From Spinellus fusiger (taxonomy: Eukaryota; Mucoromycota; Mucoromycetes; Mucorales; Phycomycetaceae), in NCBI GenBank assembly GCA_025094145.1, contig JALLLS010000081.1:62001-126000 (forward strand): DNA of 64,000 nucleotides, given 5' to 3'. This document shows positions 12,302 through 23,539 of this stretch, one piece after another. The position numbers and the translations under genes were made by a program. Every line of letters begins with the position of its first letter. Within the stretch, counting starts at the first letter, position 1. Below the pieces are notes generated by a model. It worked only from the letters and a program-made list of their open reading frames with translations. It was not told the origin of the DNA and did no database searches.

Positions 12302-13672
12302 ATGTCAAACTATTATCAACAAGGCGAGGCTAACAGCTACCAAGGTAAGATACATAAACATAAACATGAACATGAACATGAACATGGGTAGCAAGAGGGA
12401 GACATGCAGGAGGTCTTTAAGCAGAGAAGACTCACAAGGATTCCTTATTGAATAGGTGGACAGCAACAGTCCAGCCACAACAACAGAAACAGCGGTGGCT
12501 ATGGTTCTCCTCAAAAACACCAACAATCCAATAACCATAGCAGTGGTCGTAGTGGTTACAGTGCTCCTCAAGAAGACGAACAGTACTCCAACAACAACAA
12601 CAACAACAACAGTGGTTATGGTGCCTATGGTGCTCCCCCAGAACATCAACAGTCTTCTAATAACCACAGCAGCAACAACAACAACAACAGAAACAGTGGT
12701 TATGATTCTCCTCAACAACACCAATCATCTTCCAGCCACAACAACAGAAACAGTGGTGGTTATGATTCTCCCCAACAACACCAGCCATCTTCCAACAACA
12801 ACTACAACAACAACCACAACAACAGTGGTTATGATTCTCCCCAACAACACCAACCATCTTCCAACAACTACAACAGAAACAGTGGTGGTTATGATTCTCC
12901 CCAACAACACCAACCATCTTCCAACAACTACAACAACAACAACCACAACAACAGTGGCTATGGTTCTCCCCAACAACACCAACAATCCTCCAACCAACAC
13001 TTTAACGGAGAAGATGCATTGAACTACGCCTCCAAGTATACTTCTGATGATGAAGACAAAAACATGTTTTCTTCTGTCCTCAACAACTTCTCCAAGAACG
13101 GTGCCAACCAACAAGCAGCCCAGCCCCACGAACTGCAACAAGCCCACGCATCCCACCAGCAATTCTATGGTGAAGGCAGCCAAAACAACAACAACAATGC
13201 CTCTCCAAATGACATTGGTTCTGCAGCAGCTGTCCAGGCCTTTGAGAACCACGAAAGAAGCGGCGGCGGTGGTGGTATGAATGCTATGATTGGTATGGCC
13301 ATGGCAGAAGCCACCAAGCTCTTTTCCAAGTCAGGGGGTGGCAATGCATCAGGAGGGGGAGAGGGTGGCAAGTCACAAGTATTACAGCAGGCAGCTATGA
13401 TGGCAGCTAAATTGTACATGGCCAAGCAGGCACAGGGAGCAATGAGCAGTGGAGGAGGAGGAGGTATTGGCAGCATGTTGGGTATGTTGATGGGAGGAGG
13501 AGGAGGTCAACAACAGCAACAGCAGCAATCTTCTGGAGGAGGTCTAGGAGGTGTGATGAGTTCTCTTATGGGGGCTAGCAGTGGACACAGTGGCAATAAT
13601 GGATCCCAGGGACAGCAGCAGTCTTCAGGCACTGCTGGTATGGCCGCCAGTCTGATCTCCAAGTTCTTATAA
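12302..13672 (+). CDS. Prion-like Asn/Gln-rich protein with C-terminal DUF7721-type domain
   Basis: Exons 12302-12344 and 12456-13672. The N-terminal half is built of about eight imperfect repeats around the core SGGYDSPQQHQPSS separated by Asn runs, giving a tyrosine-spaced, N/Q-rich, prion-like sequence of the kind that phase separates. A conserved-looking segment follows (EDALNYASKYTSDDEDKNMFSSVLNNFSKN), resembling the fungal DUF7721 or 'beta-flanking' domain, and then Ala/Met helices and Gly-rich linkers with a poly-Gln run to SLISKFL. No enzyme motif is present. The repeats also leave long open frames on the opposite strand; those are composition artefacts. The role is unknown; assembly or stress granule functions would be guesses. 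Confidence 0.8.
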
Positions 13673-13975
13673 GCTATAGTCTATAGAATGAAGAACAAGA
13701 ACAAATTGAAGACGAGTATAAAAAATAATGTCTTTTTGTCTTGATATAATCTTTAAAAGCAATATGAATTGCTTTTATTATTTCACCCTAACAACAACAC
13801 CATAAAAGAACAGTCTTTCTCTCTCTTTTCTTTTACAGGCCGTCATGGTAACCTATTTAGAAAGAAAAGAAAGAAAAAAAAGCCCTAATATGAAATTCAG
13901 TGGATCTTCATCTTCATCTCCCTTGGCAACCCCCTCCCATGTGTCTCTTTTATTTCTTCGACTATGTTACTTGTT

Positions 13976-14643
13976 CTAGGAGGCTACATAGGAGTTCTTT
14001 TCCACAACAAGAGCCTTTAGCCATTTGATCTCTTGCTCCAATTCCTTTGCTCTTGCTTCCAAGACTTGAACCTTGACGGTCATTGTTTTTGTTTCTTGCT
14101 CCAGCATTTGTTCTCTCTGTCTCTTTTTACTTCTAAAACGAGCAGAAGCAGCTGTGTTTCTTTTTCGTTTGTCCTCTGCTGCTATCCACTCAGTTTCCAT
14201 GGAGGGGAGAGGTGCTGGTAGAGAAGAAGAGAGGGAAGAGGAGTGTTTGCGAGGGGTGTTTGTGGAGAGAGGGACGACTCTATCAGAGGGCCTCATTGGA
14301 GCAGGGGCAAGACGAGGCAGATGTGTAGAAATGGAAGTGGGGGTGGGTGTAGAAGAAATAGAGAAAGTGGGCAGGGAAGCTGTCTCTACTGTGTCTATTA
14401 TAAAAAGAAAAAAGAAAAAAAAAAGAAACTGAATCCAACTGGTATGCATCCCTATGCCTTACTTGTACCAAAAGAAGGCAGGTCCTGAAGCAGTTCAATC
14501 GACTCCAGAGAGGATAGGGGTGTGGGTGTATGGAAAGTGAATTGTGTATTCGCCCATAATGAAAGATCATCTTCAATTGACTCTTCTGTTGTAGTAGGAG
14601 TCAAATCCTCATACAGAATATTCAGCTGAGAAATATAAGACAT
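13976..14643 (-). CDS. bZIP transcription factor, CYS3/MetR-like (paralogue 1)
   Basis: DNA-binding bZIP protein. Exons about 14643-14463 and 14398-13976, spliced A|AC to join SFGT to NTVETAS. The C-terminal basic region is KRKRNTAASARFRSKKRQ, followed by a leucine zipper (MLEQETKTMTVKVQVLEARAK...). This is the pattern of the CYS3/MetR/ZIP1 group that controls sulfur amino-acid genes in other fungi. The N-terminal motif DDLSLWANTQFTF matches the second bZIP at 29.1-29.8 kb (DELALWANAQFTF), so the two are paralogues with the same exon layout. The linker is Ser/Thr/Pro-rich. The sulfur role is inferred from the family. Confidence 0.85.
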
Positions 14644-14927
14644 ATTGAATGAGACAATAGAATAAGAAAAACAGCACTGGAATGAATAGAAATACAAATA
14701 TAAAGTTAGTAGGAGGGCTGTAGGTTCAGCTGATAGGAAGAATCCTTAAGAAGAAAAAGTGCAATCATCATTTTATTGTATCCACTTTAGGCGACACTAG
14801 AGCAGCGGAAATAATAGCAGCAAATCAAGGAGGCGAGCGGTGGTTATAAGAACAGAAGAATGACGAGATGAGTATTTTATAGACTCCAAAGAGTACAGGT
14901 GCCAGTGGGAAACACATCCGTATTTCC

Positions 14928-15314
14928 TTAGTGCTTTCCACTCTGTTTGAATTCATTCTCCGTCTGTCTCTTGAGTTCATCAAACGAGCGTTCGACTGTG
15001 CGGTCTGCTTTCACCTACAGTTGAGTAGAGTAGAATGAGATTGAATGAACCAATAGGAATCTATGCAATGATCAAGGACTTACAGCTGCCTCACTCTGAG
15101 AGGCCAGTGTCTCGCTCCATTCTCTCTTCTTGGATGTCTCTGTTTTCTTCTTGGATACCTCAGTGACATTGGGTCTGTCATTATGCTGATGTGTGGAGTA
15201 TCTTCTTAATGGTCCTATGCTCCCTAGGCCTACTTGCTTTGTGACCAGGGAACGAGACAGGAATGAGGCAGAAGAGAATGCTGTCTGTGTGTATTTAGCA
15301 GTCAGTGTGTTCAT
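14928..15314 (-). CDS. Small mitochondrially targeted protein of unknown function
   Basis: Two exons (15314 to about 15083, and about 15014 to 14928) encode roughly 105 residues. The first 45 residues are basic, Ser/Thr-rich and free of acids (MNTLTAKYTQTAFSSASFL..., then LRRYST), typical of a mitochondrial presequence. The mature part is hydrophilic and helical (SETLASQSEAAVKADRT, ERSFDELKRQTENEFK). Similar short acid/lysine-rich mitochondrial proteins occur in other fungi, but I cannot name the family. Confidence 0.65.
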
Positions 15315-15956
15315 TGTTGAGAGATGATATAAGGCTGAATCACTTGCTATTGTCTTTTATATATATATATTAATATATATATAAATATACACTATGGATG
15401 GCATTGACATAATCAGAACGTCATCCCATTCTTAGGACAGACACAGGAGGGTGACACATCAGAGTCGACTTGCTCAAAAGACCTTAGTATTATAGATTAG
15501 TCATGTCATGATGATAGATGACCTATAAGCCTAATAGCTCATGTTGGTATTTAATCTCCTATAGAATATATCCCTGGAGAGTGTAGTTTCTTATTCTGCC
15601 TATGAAAAATAAAAGTATTCTGTCATATCTATTGGCTGATCTAGATCCGAATCAAACGGCGCATAGAAAAAAGTAGGTGTGGGTATGGGTGTGGGTATGA
15701 GGTGCTATTTTCCTTCTTTTATTATGACTCTGACACTCTCTTGGCATCAACGCAATGCATAGAAAGGTACACTCTCCAACAGTACTCGTCATCCCCCTTA
15801 ACAGGTGAATATATCTATAAGAAAGTTGTAGAGTAGAGTAGTGTTTGTACAGCCATAATATAGCAGGACGGATTCTTTTGTATAAGAGAGTGAATTCTGG
15901 GGATGAAAAAAATAAGAGGCCTTTTCTCTCTCTATTTAAATATAAATCTATCAATC
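15315..15956. other. Spacer with TA microsatellite
   Basis: Contains a TA-rich simple repeat at about 15358-15390, which may be the TATA region for the small mitochondrial gene on the - strand. A 104-codon ORF on - (15652-15966) ends in a run of His/Thr from a CA repeat and has no domain, so it is not called. Confidence 0.35.
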
Positions 15957-16826
15957 TATCAGTCATACAATCCTATGAGCTATGTACTTCTTCCTTCTTC
16001 CTACAGGACAGCTAGGTTAGACTATAAATAAATGATCAGTCAATGGCCAAGATATCAAGATAATTACACTAAAATACGACTGCTCCAGATGGATGTACAG
16101 AAAAATAAATCATTTGCATTTATTTAGAAAGCCCTTTTTATCAGTATGGAGTAGACATGCATGCTAACATTGAACAAGGTTGTCTGAATCTCATACGGTA
16201 TAACCAAGACATACTGAGGAGAGGTATACTAAGTGGTGTATAGTATAGACCTTTTAAAAATAGTATAAGAGTACAGCAGCCTATGTTAGAATGTATGCCT
16301 TTTGGTGTTGATTAAAGCCAAGTTCTTCTATGTGTAGTAATCATTAGAGTAGAATAGAAGTATAGAAGAGTGACAAAGAAGTTGAATAGAAAAGAGCAGA
16401 GTGAACCTTACGTTAACTAAACAAATACCTTTGGATTCATTAAGTCGTTGAAGACACTACCATATTAACATATGATGAATAGTAGCTAACACTTTAATAT
16501 TATATAAAGAACAAGACATTGAGGCTTTGGGAATTGTGATCTAGCTGCTACATTGAACTTTAGACATATTCTAATGTCTCCAAGGGAAAATGGCACCCTC
16601 TCATAGTACTTTTGTAGATAGAACAAAATAAAACATAAATATACAACTAGAACCAATAAAGGGTCCCAAGCCTTCTGGTTCATCTCCATTCCTTCTCCTT
16701 TCCCAGTGATCACTGAAGCCTCGGTTAACTCACTGACGGAAACCCATGCTACAGGTAAACTATCTAAAAAGTGATATAGGGTGTATCTTATTGGATTTTG
16801 TCATTAATAGACATTAGAATGACTAG
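15957..16826 (+). repeat. Dispersed 1.17 kb repeat, copy C (5' truncated, internal deletion)
   Basis: Starts inside the unit defined by the copies at 5005 and 24902 (at the position equivalent to 5230). It lacks about 200 bp in the middle (equivalent to about 5500-5690). About 200 bp around 15990-16200 is almost unchanged relative to the other copies, while the rest has drifted. One base change places a stop in the 60-codon ORF (AAATAA instead of AAATAC). The exon-like segment near the end is kept, with differences split between silent and replacement positions. Confidence 0.7.
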
Positions 16827-16957
16827 TAAGTCTATATCAATCTATAGACAAAATAGATATAAAAGACAAACTTGACTGTCTTTTGACTGTGCCAATAATA
16901 ACCAAAAAAATTTATTCTTTATGTGCGCTTTTGTTTTATTCTTTATTCTCTCTTGCC

Positions 16958-17865
16958 ATGCCCCTATCGCCACACAAGATCACCCTGACAGCAGTCGCCA
17001 CCCTTGCTGCCATTGGCATTGGGTATGGGGTGTACTTTGATTATAGCCGTAGAAGTGATCCCGATTTTAGAAAAAGATTAAGTCAGTAAATGAAATAGAC
17101 ATAAAAGAAAGAAAGAAAGAAGAGAAAAAGAGGAGGGGTAGGAGAATAACTTATTATGATTGTTATGACTACTGTCTATTATTCTCCTCTTCTCCTCCAC
17201 CCAAATGGGCTTCTCCTGACACTCTTCTTCTTCTCCTCTTCCTCCTACAAATGGATTGGTGATTATCCTACCAGGAAGGGAACGCAGACTGGCAAGCAAA
17301 GCAACAAAAGAGTCGGAAGAAAAGTCCCAGCTGAAGAAGATGGCCTTGGTGGAGCATGTTATTGTGGCTGCTTCTAAAGAGACTTATCCCGTATCATTAG
17401 AAGACAAGGAACAGTACTTTATCACCAAGATTGCCGAAGGAGAGGCACTGTGTGAAAAGGGTAATGCTACATGGTAGAAGAAGAACTCATTGGATTGTGT
17501 TTGGCAGGTGAGGCCTTTTATCTTGAGGCGGTACTGCCCTTTTATATGGCCCTGAAGGTGTATCCTGCCCCTATGGAGTTGATCACCATTTATCAAAAGT
17601 CAGTGCCTGGCCCTGTATTTGAGAATATTGTGAATATCTTTGCTATAGAGGTGAGTTCAATTGCATACATAGTCACACTTTATTATCGTTATTATTTATT
17701 ATCGTTATTATTTATTATCGTTATTATTTATTATCGTTATTATTTATTATTTATTATTGTTATTTATTGTTACTACTACTACAGCAACAAGTGACTGCAT
17801 CTGTGAATGGAGGACTAGAGACAGAAACAGTGGAGATTGAGGTGGAGGCTGAGATAGATAATTAA
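16958..17865 (+). CDS. TOM20: Mitochondrial import receptor TOM20
   Basis: Outer-membrane receptor of the TOM complex that binds presequences. Exons 16958-17081, 17275-17460, 17508-17650 and 17785-17865 give 177 residues, all joins in frame. Residues 1-25 form the N-terminal anchor (KITLTAVATLAAIGIGYGVYFDY), followed by the family hallmark RRSDPDFRKRLRRERR, which is created exactly by the first splice (GTCAGT donor). The receptor domain follows (EALCEKGEAFYLEAVLPFYMALKVYPAP, then ELITIYQKSVPGPVFENIVNIFA), a single TPR-like fold. The C-terminus is acidic (VEIEVEAEIDN), as is usual for TOM20. The last intron is TTATTATCG-repetitive. Confidence 0.92.
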
Positions 17866-18035
17866 AGCAAGAGCAAAATACAAAACTACTTTTAGACTGT
17901 CCAACAATGGGGCATTGTCTTTTATCTGTCTGCATAGAAATGTAGGAGAGAAGAGTGACTGGTATTTCCTCTCTTTTCATACGTAACAAAGGAAAGAAAC
18001 AGTCCCCTTTTTCTTCCATTTCTCCTTCTTCCGTT

Positions 18036-18381
18036 ATGCCACTGACCAAACCACCACCTCCTCCACCCAAACCCACCTTTGATGAGTTCTCAACCCCCGC
18101 TGATTTTAATGAAAAGTTCAAAAAGAAAGAAACCACAAAATACATGAACCCCTGTGCTGTAGAAGAGAAGCAAAGCATGAAGTGTCTTGACCAAAACAAC
18201 TATGATAAATCCAAGTGTGACTACTTTTTTATCCAATACAAGGAATGCAAGAAGAAATGGGTAAGTTACCCATGCTCCCCCTCCCAAACACACCCATGGC
18301 GTGGTTGCATTGACACATCTACACCCATTATCTGTATAGTTGGAAGACCGTCGCCAGTTGAGACGCCAAGGATTACTCTAG
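18036..18381 (+). CDS. COX23: Twin CX9C mitochondrial protein, COX23/CHCHD7-like
   Basis: Small intermembrane-space protein of the CHCH class, imported through the Mia40 relay; Cox23 supports cytochrome oxidase assembly. Exons 18036-18260 and 18340-18381 encode 88 residues. Two CX9C motifs are visible (C-AVEEKQSMK-C and C-DYFFIQYKE-C) within NPCAVEEKQSMKCLDQNNYD and KKKWLEDRRQLRRQG, close to the Cox23 consensus. The N-terminus is proline-rich. An in-frame ATG at 17955 would add 27 residues; the start at 18036 fits the family better. AATAAA follows the stop. Confidence 0.88.
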
Positions 18382-18564
18382 TCCACTGCAGTATCTAATA
18401 AAACGGCACACTTTATGATCATGTCCAATGTGTGTTTTCTCTTTTCATCGATGGTTCATGCTTTTTCTTTCTTTCTTTAAAATCCAAGAGAGAAAATGTT
18501 TATTTTTAAAGGAAAAAGTTGAGTGGAAAGAGTAACTCCTTGTTTTGTGTAGGTGATGTGTGAT

Positions 18565-19018
18565 TTAATCGAAAAGACCTAGATATAAACATAGAAAGAG
18601 TGAGTATATGTGTGTGAGTTGGGGTGTCATGGCAACACGGATGACTCCTTACCGAAACCCATGTCATCATCAGACTCTTCTTTCTCCTCAGTCTTCTCTT
18701 CGGCCTTCTCTTCGGAGACAGCAGCACCACCAGCAGCACCACCGACAGAGGCAGCAGCACCACCAGCACCAGGGGCACCGACGTTCAACAAGAGAGCCTT
18801 GAGGTCCTGGCCAGCGAGAGCCTTGGCGTAGAGGGAGAACCAGATGGGCTCTACTTCAATACCAGCAGCCTTGACAAGAGTCTGGAGCTTGTCAGACTAA
18901 ACAAGCAGGTGTTTAGCCATGGAGGAAGAGATGGACACATTCTATTACTTACGGTGATCTCAATGTTATCATCCTGGAGGATGAGGGCAGCGTAAACGAC
19001 GGCAAGTTCAGCAGACAT
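18565..19018 (-). CDS. RPP1: 60S acidic ribosomal protein P1
   Basis: Ribosomal stalk protein that recruits translation GTPases. It begins [22 protein letters not shown], continues with the helical dimerisation domain and an Ala/Gly hinge, and ends with the conserved [13 protein letters not shown] tail. The final codons (GLFD and stop) lie on a tiny last exon at about 18565-18577, joined across an intron after GFG. The first intron follows EIT. Codon use is strongly biased to C-ending codons, as expected of a highly expressed gene. Confidence 0.95.
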
Positions 19019-19329
19019 GCTATAATAGAATGAGGATGGGTGGATGGATGGGCTGGAGGTTACATACGCGCGACGGATGGATGCAAATGAAGGAGGGGCA
19101 ATGGAAGGGCTCCCATCACCGGGTACTATCTTCTTTTCGGAGTGCAGTCACAGTCTTTTTTTTTCCTGTTTAGGAAAAGTGAAGAGTAGAAGGCGGGGTT
19201 TATTACTAGTGATATTATTACTGTTATTATCATTATTATTACTATTATCATTATTATTACTATTATCATTATTATTATTACTATTATAGACAGTGGGATG
19301 TGAGGAGAATGAACAGCCTCTTTATTGAT

Positions 19330-20396
19330 TTAGGCCGTGAAATAGATAAAAGCACCACATGTAGCAGCTGTTACTAAGGAAGACACAAAATTGACCTGCT
19401 ATGGATGAGCTGTCTGTGAATGTAAATAAACTCCTTTACCTGATGGTTGTCGAGCAAGTCATAGCCATTCAGCACTTGTGTATCCTTCTCCGGCTGAGAT
19501 ACAATCATCTTCTTGTCCTTGGAATAGAGTGTCTGTTGTACTGTAGCACCCAACACAGAATCCACCTAAGCCGTCCCGGTGAGTTAGTTTCCCGGTGAGT
19601 TATTCTCTACCAAAACAGCCAACCTACCAAGGAGCCACCGAGTCCTGCCAATGCACCCAACACAATCCAAGCAAAGTCCATCCTATAACAAGGACTCTCT
19701 AGCCACAGCACCAGTGCACCTGTCAGACCCATAGCCCCTCCTCCTGCAAGAGACGCAGCCAAGCCAAGAGGAGACACTCCGCCATTCGTGCCAGGAGGGA
19801 CTTTGGTAAGACGCGTGATAAGAATAGGCCAGCCCTTGTTGAGAATACCAAGCTCACTTGCCCACTATTGCCACAGCAGTGGATCCATGGTTACTGCTGA
19901 TCTCTTTGGAGAACACACACACACATATATATATATATGTCACTTACCGTATCACCAGCACAACATGCATAGTGGCCCATATACACACCCATGCACACCT
20001 TGTACCAGAGAGACAGCCCAGAACAGACAGGCGTCTCCTTCAGACAGTACGTCAGTCCTACAGCCACCCCTCCTGTCAGTCCGTTGCAGATGACCTGAGT
20101 TACGTTGCGCTGGCTAGACTGCTCGTAGTCTGCCTCCAATTGCTTCTTTCTTTCTGCCTTGAACTTGTTCTCCTGTCAGCCTATCCATCTCTAGTGTGTG
20201 TATGTACCTTTGTGAGTTTTGTACTCGACAGGAAAAACACAAGAAGAATAGCAGTAAAGAAGAAGCTGTTGGAGGAAAAGGTCACCATACCCAAGGCAAA
20301 GGCAGCACCACACCCACCAAGTGTCAGTGACTTTTTACGATGGGCATACAGGGCTAGTAAAGAAGAAAGGCACGTGGCAAATACAACACGCACCAT
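19330..20396 (-). CDS. TMEM19: TMEM19/DUF92 family membrane protein
   Basis: Multi-pass integral membrane protein. Start chosen at 20396 ([21 protein letters not shown]); a longer frame upstream lacks family features. Hydrophobic segments and signatures in order: [18 protein letters not shown], the basic loop [31 protein letters not shown], then [20 protein letters not shown] and [20 protein letters not shown], the DUF92 hallmark. The segment [20 protein letters not shown] and a final exon [19 protein letters not shown] follow. About six exons. In other organisms the plant homologue is a phytyl-phosphate kinase and the animal function is unclear, so the reaction here is not assigned. Confidence 0.85.
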
Positions 20397-20852
20397 ACGT
20401 GGGAAGAGAGAGAGAGAGAGAGAGAAAAGAGTGCAGTGCAGTGCAGTGCAGTTGTGGGCTGAGGGACAGGGCGAGAAGAGAGGGACAGGCTCACTCAAAA
20501 GAAGATGAAAAAGAGGGGACTGGGTCAGTGCAACCTATGCTGGGTAGAGTCCATGCCGCATTGGCTCATTCTATTGGCTCGTTGGTTGAGCAGTAGAAGG
20601 GGATTTTATGAATGAATAAAAGAGTAACAAAGTCCATGATGGATATCAGATTCTCATAGTCTCATAGGACTGTGCAATATCCCACCCATGTATTTCATGG
20701 CTGTAGCTGTAGCTTAATCTGTAGAGTGTCCACTGTCTAATGTGTCCACTGTCTAATGTGTCCACTGTCTAATGTATACACTGTCTAATGTATACATTGT
20801 CTAATCCATCTTGCATACACTATACACCATCAACCCCTCTTTATTTCTATTG

Positions 20853-21559
20853 TTAATCGGTTCGGATCTTTAGATCAGAAAGATCAGCATTACCACCAGC
20901 TGTCAATCCACGTATACTGGCACGCTCAAACGACCTATCATTATCAGAAAGAAAGAAAGAAAAAGAATCTCAATGAATTCCATCTTTCTATAGCAGCAAG
21001 GAGGGTCAATTTCTTACTCAGGATAACGCATACGGTGGATGGGTGCACGCTGGGCTTCCTGGTAAATGAGTCTATACACACACAGCAGTCAGTTCTACTG
21101 TAGATACCACCCTCCACCACCTTCTACCACCCTATCTACAAAAGCCTTACCTATACTCTGTCTTTTCCTCAGCCGCACTCAAGAACTCAGTGTTCTTACG
21201 GTCCATTTCACTGCTGGTGGTCATCATACGGTACTCAATCCACCGAGTCAAGGGATGTTTCTCCTACACTGATGAATAACTCCAGCCAACAGCACCCTAT
21301 CTCACCTCGCCCTGGTCGGTGACATGTTCGCCTACTCTGTACAGAACAACAGCACCAACAATAGCAAGAATCGTGTTTCTCCACAGACTGCTGTTGTAGC
21401 CTGTTCTATTCTTAGTCTTCCTCTGTTGCTTCTTCCTACGCTACCTTCTACAGGAAATATTTCTGCTGTCTGTTTGGGTGGGGTGGGGTGGGAGGCATAG
21501 GTACGCTTGATCACCTGACCCACAGGAGTCTTAACGGCTTGAAAAAGACGAGATGCCAT
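20853..21559 (-). CDS. Mitochondrial inner-membrane protein, probable fungal complex I accessory subunit
   Basis: Five exons encode about 150 residues. The N-terminus is a basic presequence (MASRLFQAVKTPVGQVIKRTYASHP), followed by one transmembrane helix (TILAIVGAVVLYRVGEHV) and a hydrophilic helical domain (HPLTRWIEYRMMTTSSEMDRKNTEFLSAAEE) with a conserved-looking end (RAPIHRMRYPESFE). The layout resembles the fungal 17.8-kDa NADH:ubiquinone oxidoreductase subunit (single TM, MRYPE near the C-terminus). This rests on pattern memory, so the name is tentative. The first intron is only about 41 nt, joining AEIFP to NRTGYNSSLWRN. Confidence 0.6.
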
Positions 21560-21800
21560 TGTAATAAATAAAAAGCAACAAGACCCTTTCCCTTGTCCAC
21601 CCCCCCCTCCTTCAATAAAAATATAGACACTGCCATTCCTATAGTCTGTGTTTACCTGTGCGGACATTGAATATGAGTGTGACGTCCAATATCAATGGAG
21701 AAACCCAAGAGCCATGAACTTGTAGAAGAGCGGGAGTAGAAAAAGAAAGAAAGAAAAAAAAAGAGCCAACTTGCTTATTATCTTCCTTCTTCTTCTTGTC

Positions 21801-22580
21801 ATGTCAGGCTCAGCAAACCAATCCGGCGATGAAGGCGATATTGATCTCAAGGAGCAAGACCGCTTCCTTCCTATTGCAAAGTAAACTGACTAAGAAGAGA
21901 AAAGAAAAAACAGCAGCATTAAAAGGCACAACGAAGAACTTATCAAAGTGTATAGTGTGGCTCGTATTATGAAAAAGGCATTGCCTGACAATGCCAAGAT
22001 AGCCAAAGACGCCAAAGAATGTGTGCAAGAGTGTGTTTCTGAGTTCATCTCTTTCATTACCAGCGAATATCCTTTTTATCTATACCTCTATACCTCTCTA
22101 TCTCTATCTGTAGATGCTTTATATCCATAGCCTAGTCTAGTGATGTGTGTGCATAATGAACTTTTATCCTTAACGAGTGTGTTTACAGCCAGCGACAGGT
22201 GTCAGCAGGAAAAGCGAAAGACCATCAATGGAGAGGACATTCTCTGGGCCATGCAGTCACTGGGCTTTGAGAACTATGCAGAAGCACTAAAGATCTACCT
22301 GTCTAAATACAGAGAGGTAAATGGACAGCCGATGTGTAGTCCCTCAGCAGGACAAGTCCTTGTGAATTGACGTGTTCTTTCTTTATCCATAGACGACAAA
22401 GACAGACAGACCTGCAGTGACAAAGGAGAAGGAAGAAGAAACGCTCTACACTGCCACTTCTACTGGAGAACATAGCACTGCCAGTTATTACAGTGGTAAG
22501 TTGGAGTGTGTTCTATTCTGTTGACTCACATCATGACGACAGCCATTGCCCACCAATACCTGGACCAATCCAAAAACTAA
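21801..22580 (+). CDS. HAP3: CCAAT-binding complex subunit NF-YB/HAP3
   Basis: Histone-fold subunit of the CCAAT-binding trimer HAP2/3/5, a regulator of respiration, iron and nitrogen genes in fungi. Exons 21801-21880, 21956-22066, 22187-22316, then about 22393-22496 and 22544-22580. The conserved core is clear: [59 protein letters not shown] and [19 protein letters not shown]. The highly conserved SEASDRC block is produced only if an AT-AC intron (22067-22186) is removed; see that entry. The C-terminal tail is short and Thr/Ser/Glu-rich. It is convergent with PPIL3 (stops 115 bp apart). Confidence 0.93.
22067..22186 (+). other. U12-type (minor spliceosome) AT-AC intron in HAP3
   Basis: The intron starts ATATCCTTTT, an exact match to the U12 5' splice consensus, and ends GTTTAC. 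A TCCTTAAC branch motif (22167-22174) places the branch adenosine 13 nt from the 3' end, inside the usual U12 window. Phase 2 on both sides rebuilds GA|A for Glu in ITSEASDR. There is no usable GT donor at that exon end. The intron is 120 nt. Confidence 0.9.
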
Positions 22581-22694
22581 TTCACAACCATCATAATAAA
22601 CACATACTCTCTCTCTTTATCTCTCCATTTCTCTCCATTTCTCTCTCTCCATAGATATATGTGTGTGTTTATGTATTCATCGTTGGCTGTCTGC

Positions 22695-23475
22695 TCAAAT
22701 GTGCTTCTCTGCAATGGGATTGGCATGCATTGTAATATGACGAATGCGCACCTCCTGCACAGGACGGTTCTTCTCATCCACAGGCACCTTCTCAATAGCA
22801 TCCAGTGTCGTCTCCCCACCATCAATGACTCTATTGTCTTATGAATATATAAAAGGCAATCAATGAGCACTCACTTTCCAAAGATAGTATATTTGGTGTC
22901 CAGGTGAGGGTGTTTTCCATAGGTAATGAAGAACTGAGATCCATTGGTATTGGGCCCAGAATTGGCCATGGAAACAATTCCCCGTGCATTGTGCTTTATG
23001 CCGTATCAATGTCCCTCTTTCTCTTTCTCTCCTTCTCTCTCTGCAGTCAACCGTGACTTACTTTTAGAGCCAGGCGGATCTCATCATTGAACTTTTGTCC
23101 CCAGATGGAGTTCCCTCCCTTGCCTGTGCCTGTAGGATCGCCTGTCTAATACATCCAGCGTGAGTCTTGTCCTTTTCCTCTTATTGCCATTGTGCGGCAA
23201 TGTTACCTGGAGAATGAAGCCTCTGATGTTGCGGTGGAAGAGGCTGTTGTCGTAATAGCCACTAGCACACAGTGCCAGGAAGTTCTATGGCATGAGCTAC
23301 CTCCATGCCATAGGAGTCCACGTACCTCTGCTGTCTTTGGTACAGACTCACAGAACACCTCTATCTTCATATCACCAAGATCCGTATGCAGTGTGACAGA
23401 CTGCAGGTGGAGGATTACTTGACGCTGCTCTCTTTTTCCCTACACTACGCCCTGTTCCTCTGCTGTCCTTACCAT
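22695..23475 (-). CDS. PPIL3: Cyclophilin-type peptidyl-prolyl isomerase, PPIL3-like
   Basis: Single-domain cyclophilin that isomerises X-Pro bonds; the PPIL3 group is linked to the spliceosome. The protein reads [76 protein letters not shown], and [22 protein letters not shown], ending [10 protein letters not shown]. The active-site residues FHR, Q-x-GDPTGTG, SMAN and SQFFI are present. Six exons fit. The first coding exon is only the ATG (23475-23473) followed at once by GTAAGG; the next coding exon starts SVTLHTD. The intron after PKTAE is about 41 nt. Length (about 162 residues) is right for the family. Confidence 0.92.
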
Positions 23476-23539
23476 GTTCCCCACAAAAGAGTCACAAATA
23501 CAAATACAAAAAAAGAAAGAGAGGGAGGGGGTATAAATA

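Noticed and set aside
12305..13476. Long antisense ORFs (139, 175 and 103 codons) opposite the N/Q-rich gene
   Set aside because: They arise from AAC/CAA/GGT repeat composition and read as poly-Val/Cys/Pro with no domain.
17955..18035. In-frame upstream ATG extending the COX23-like protein
   Set aside because: Adds a basic leader not seen in CHCH proteins imported through Mia40; the ATG at 18036 fits length and motif position.
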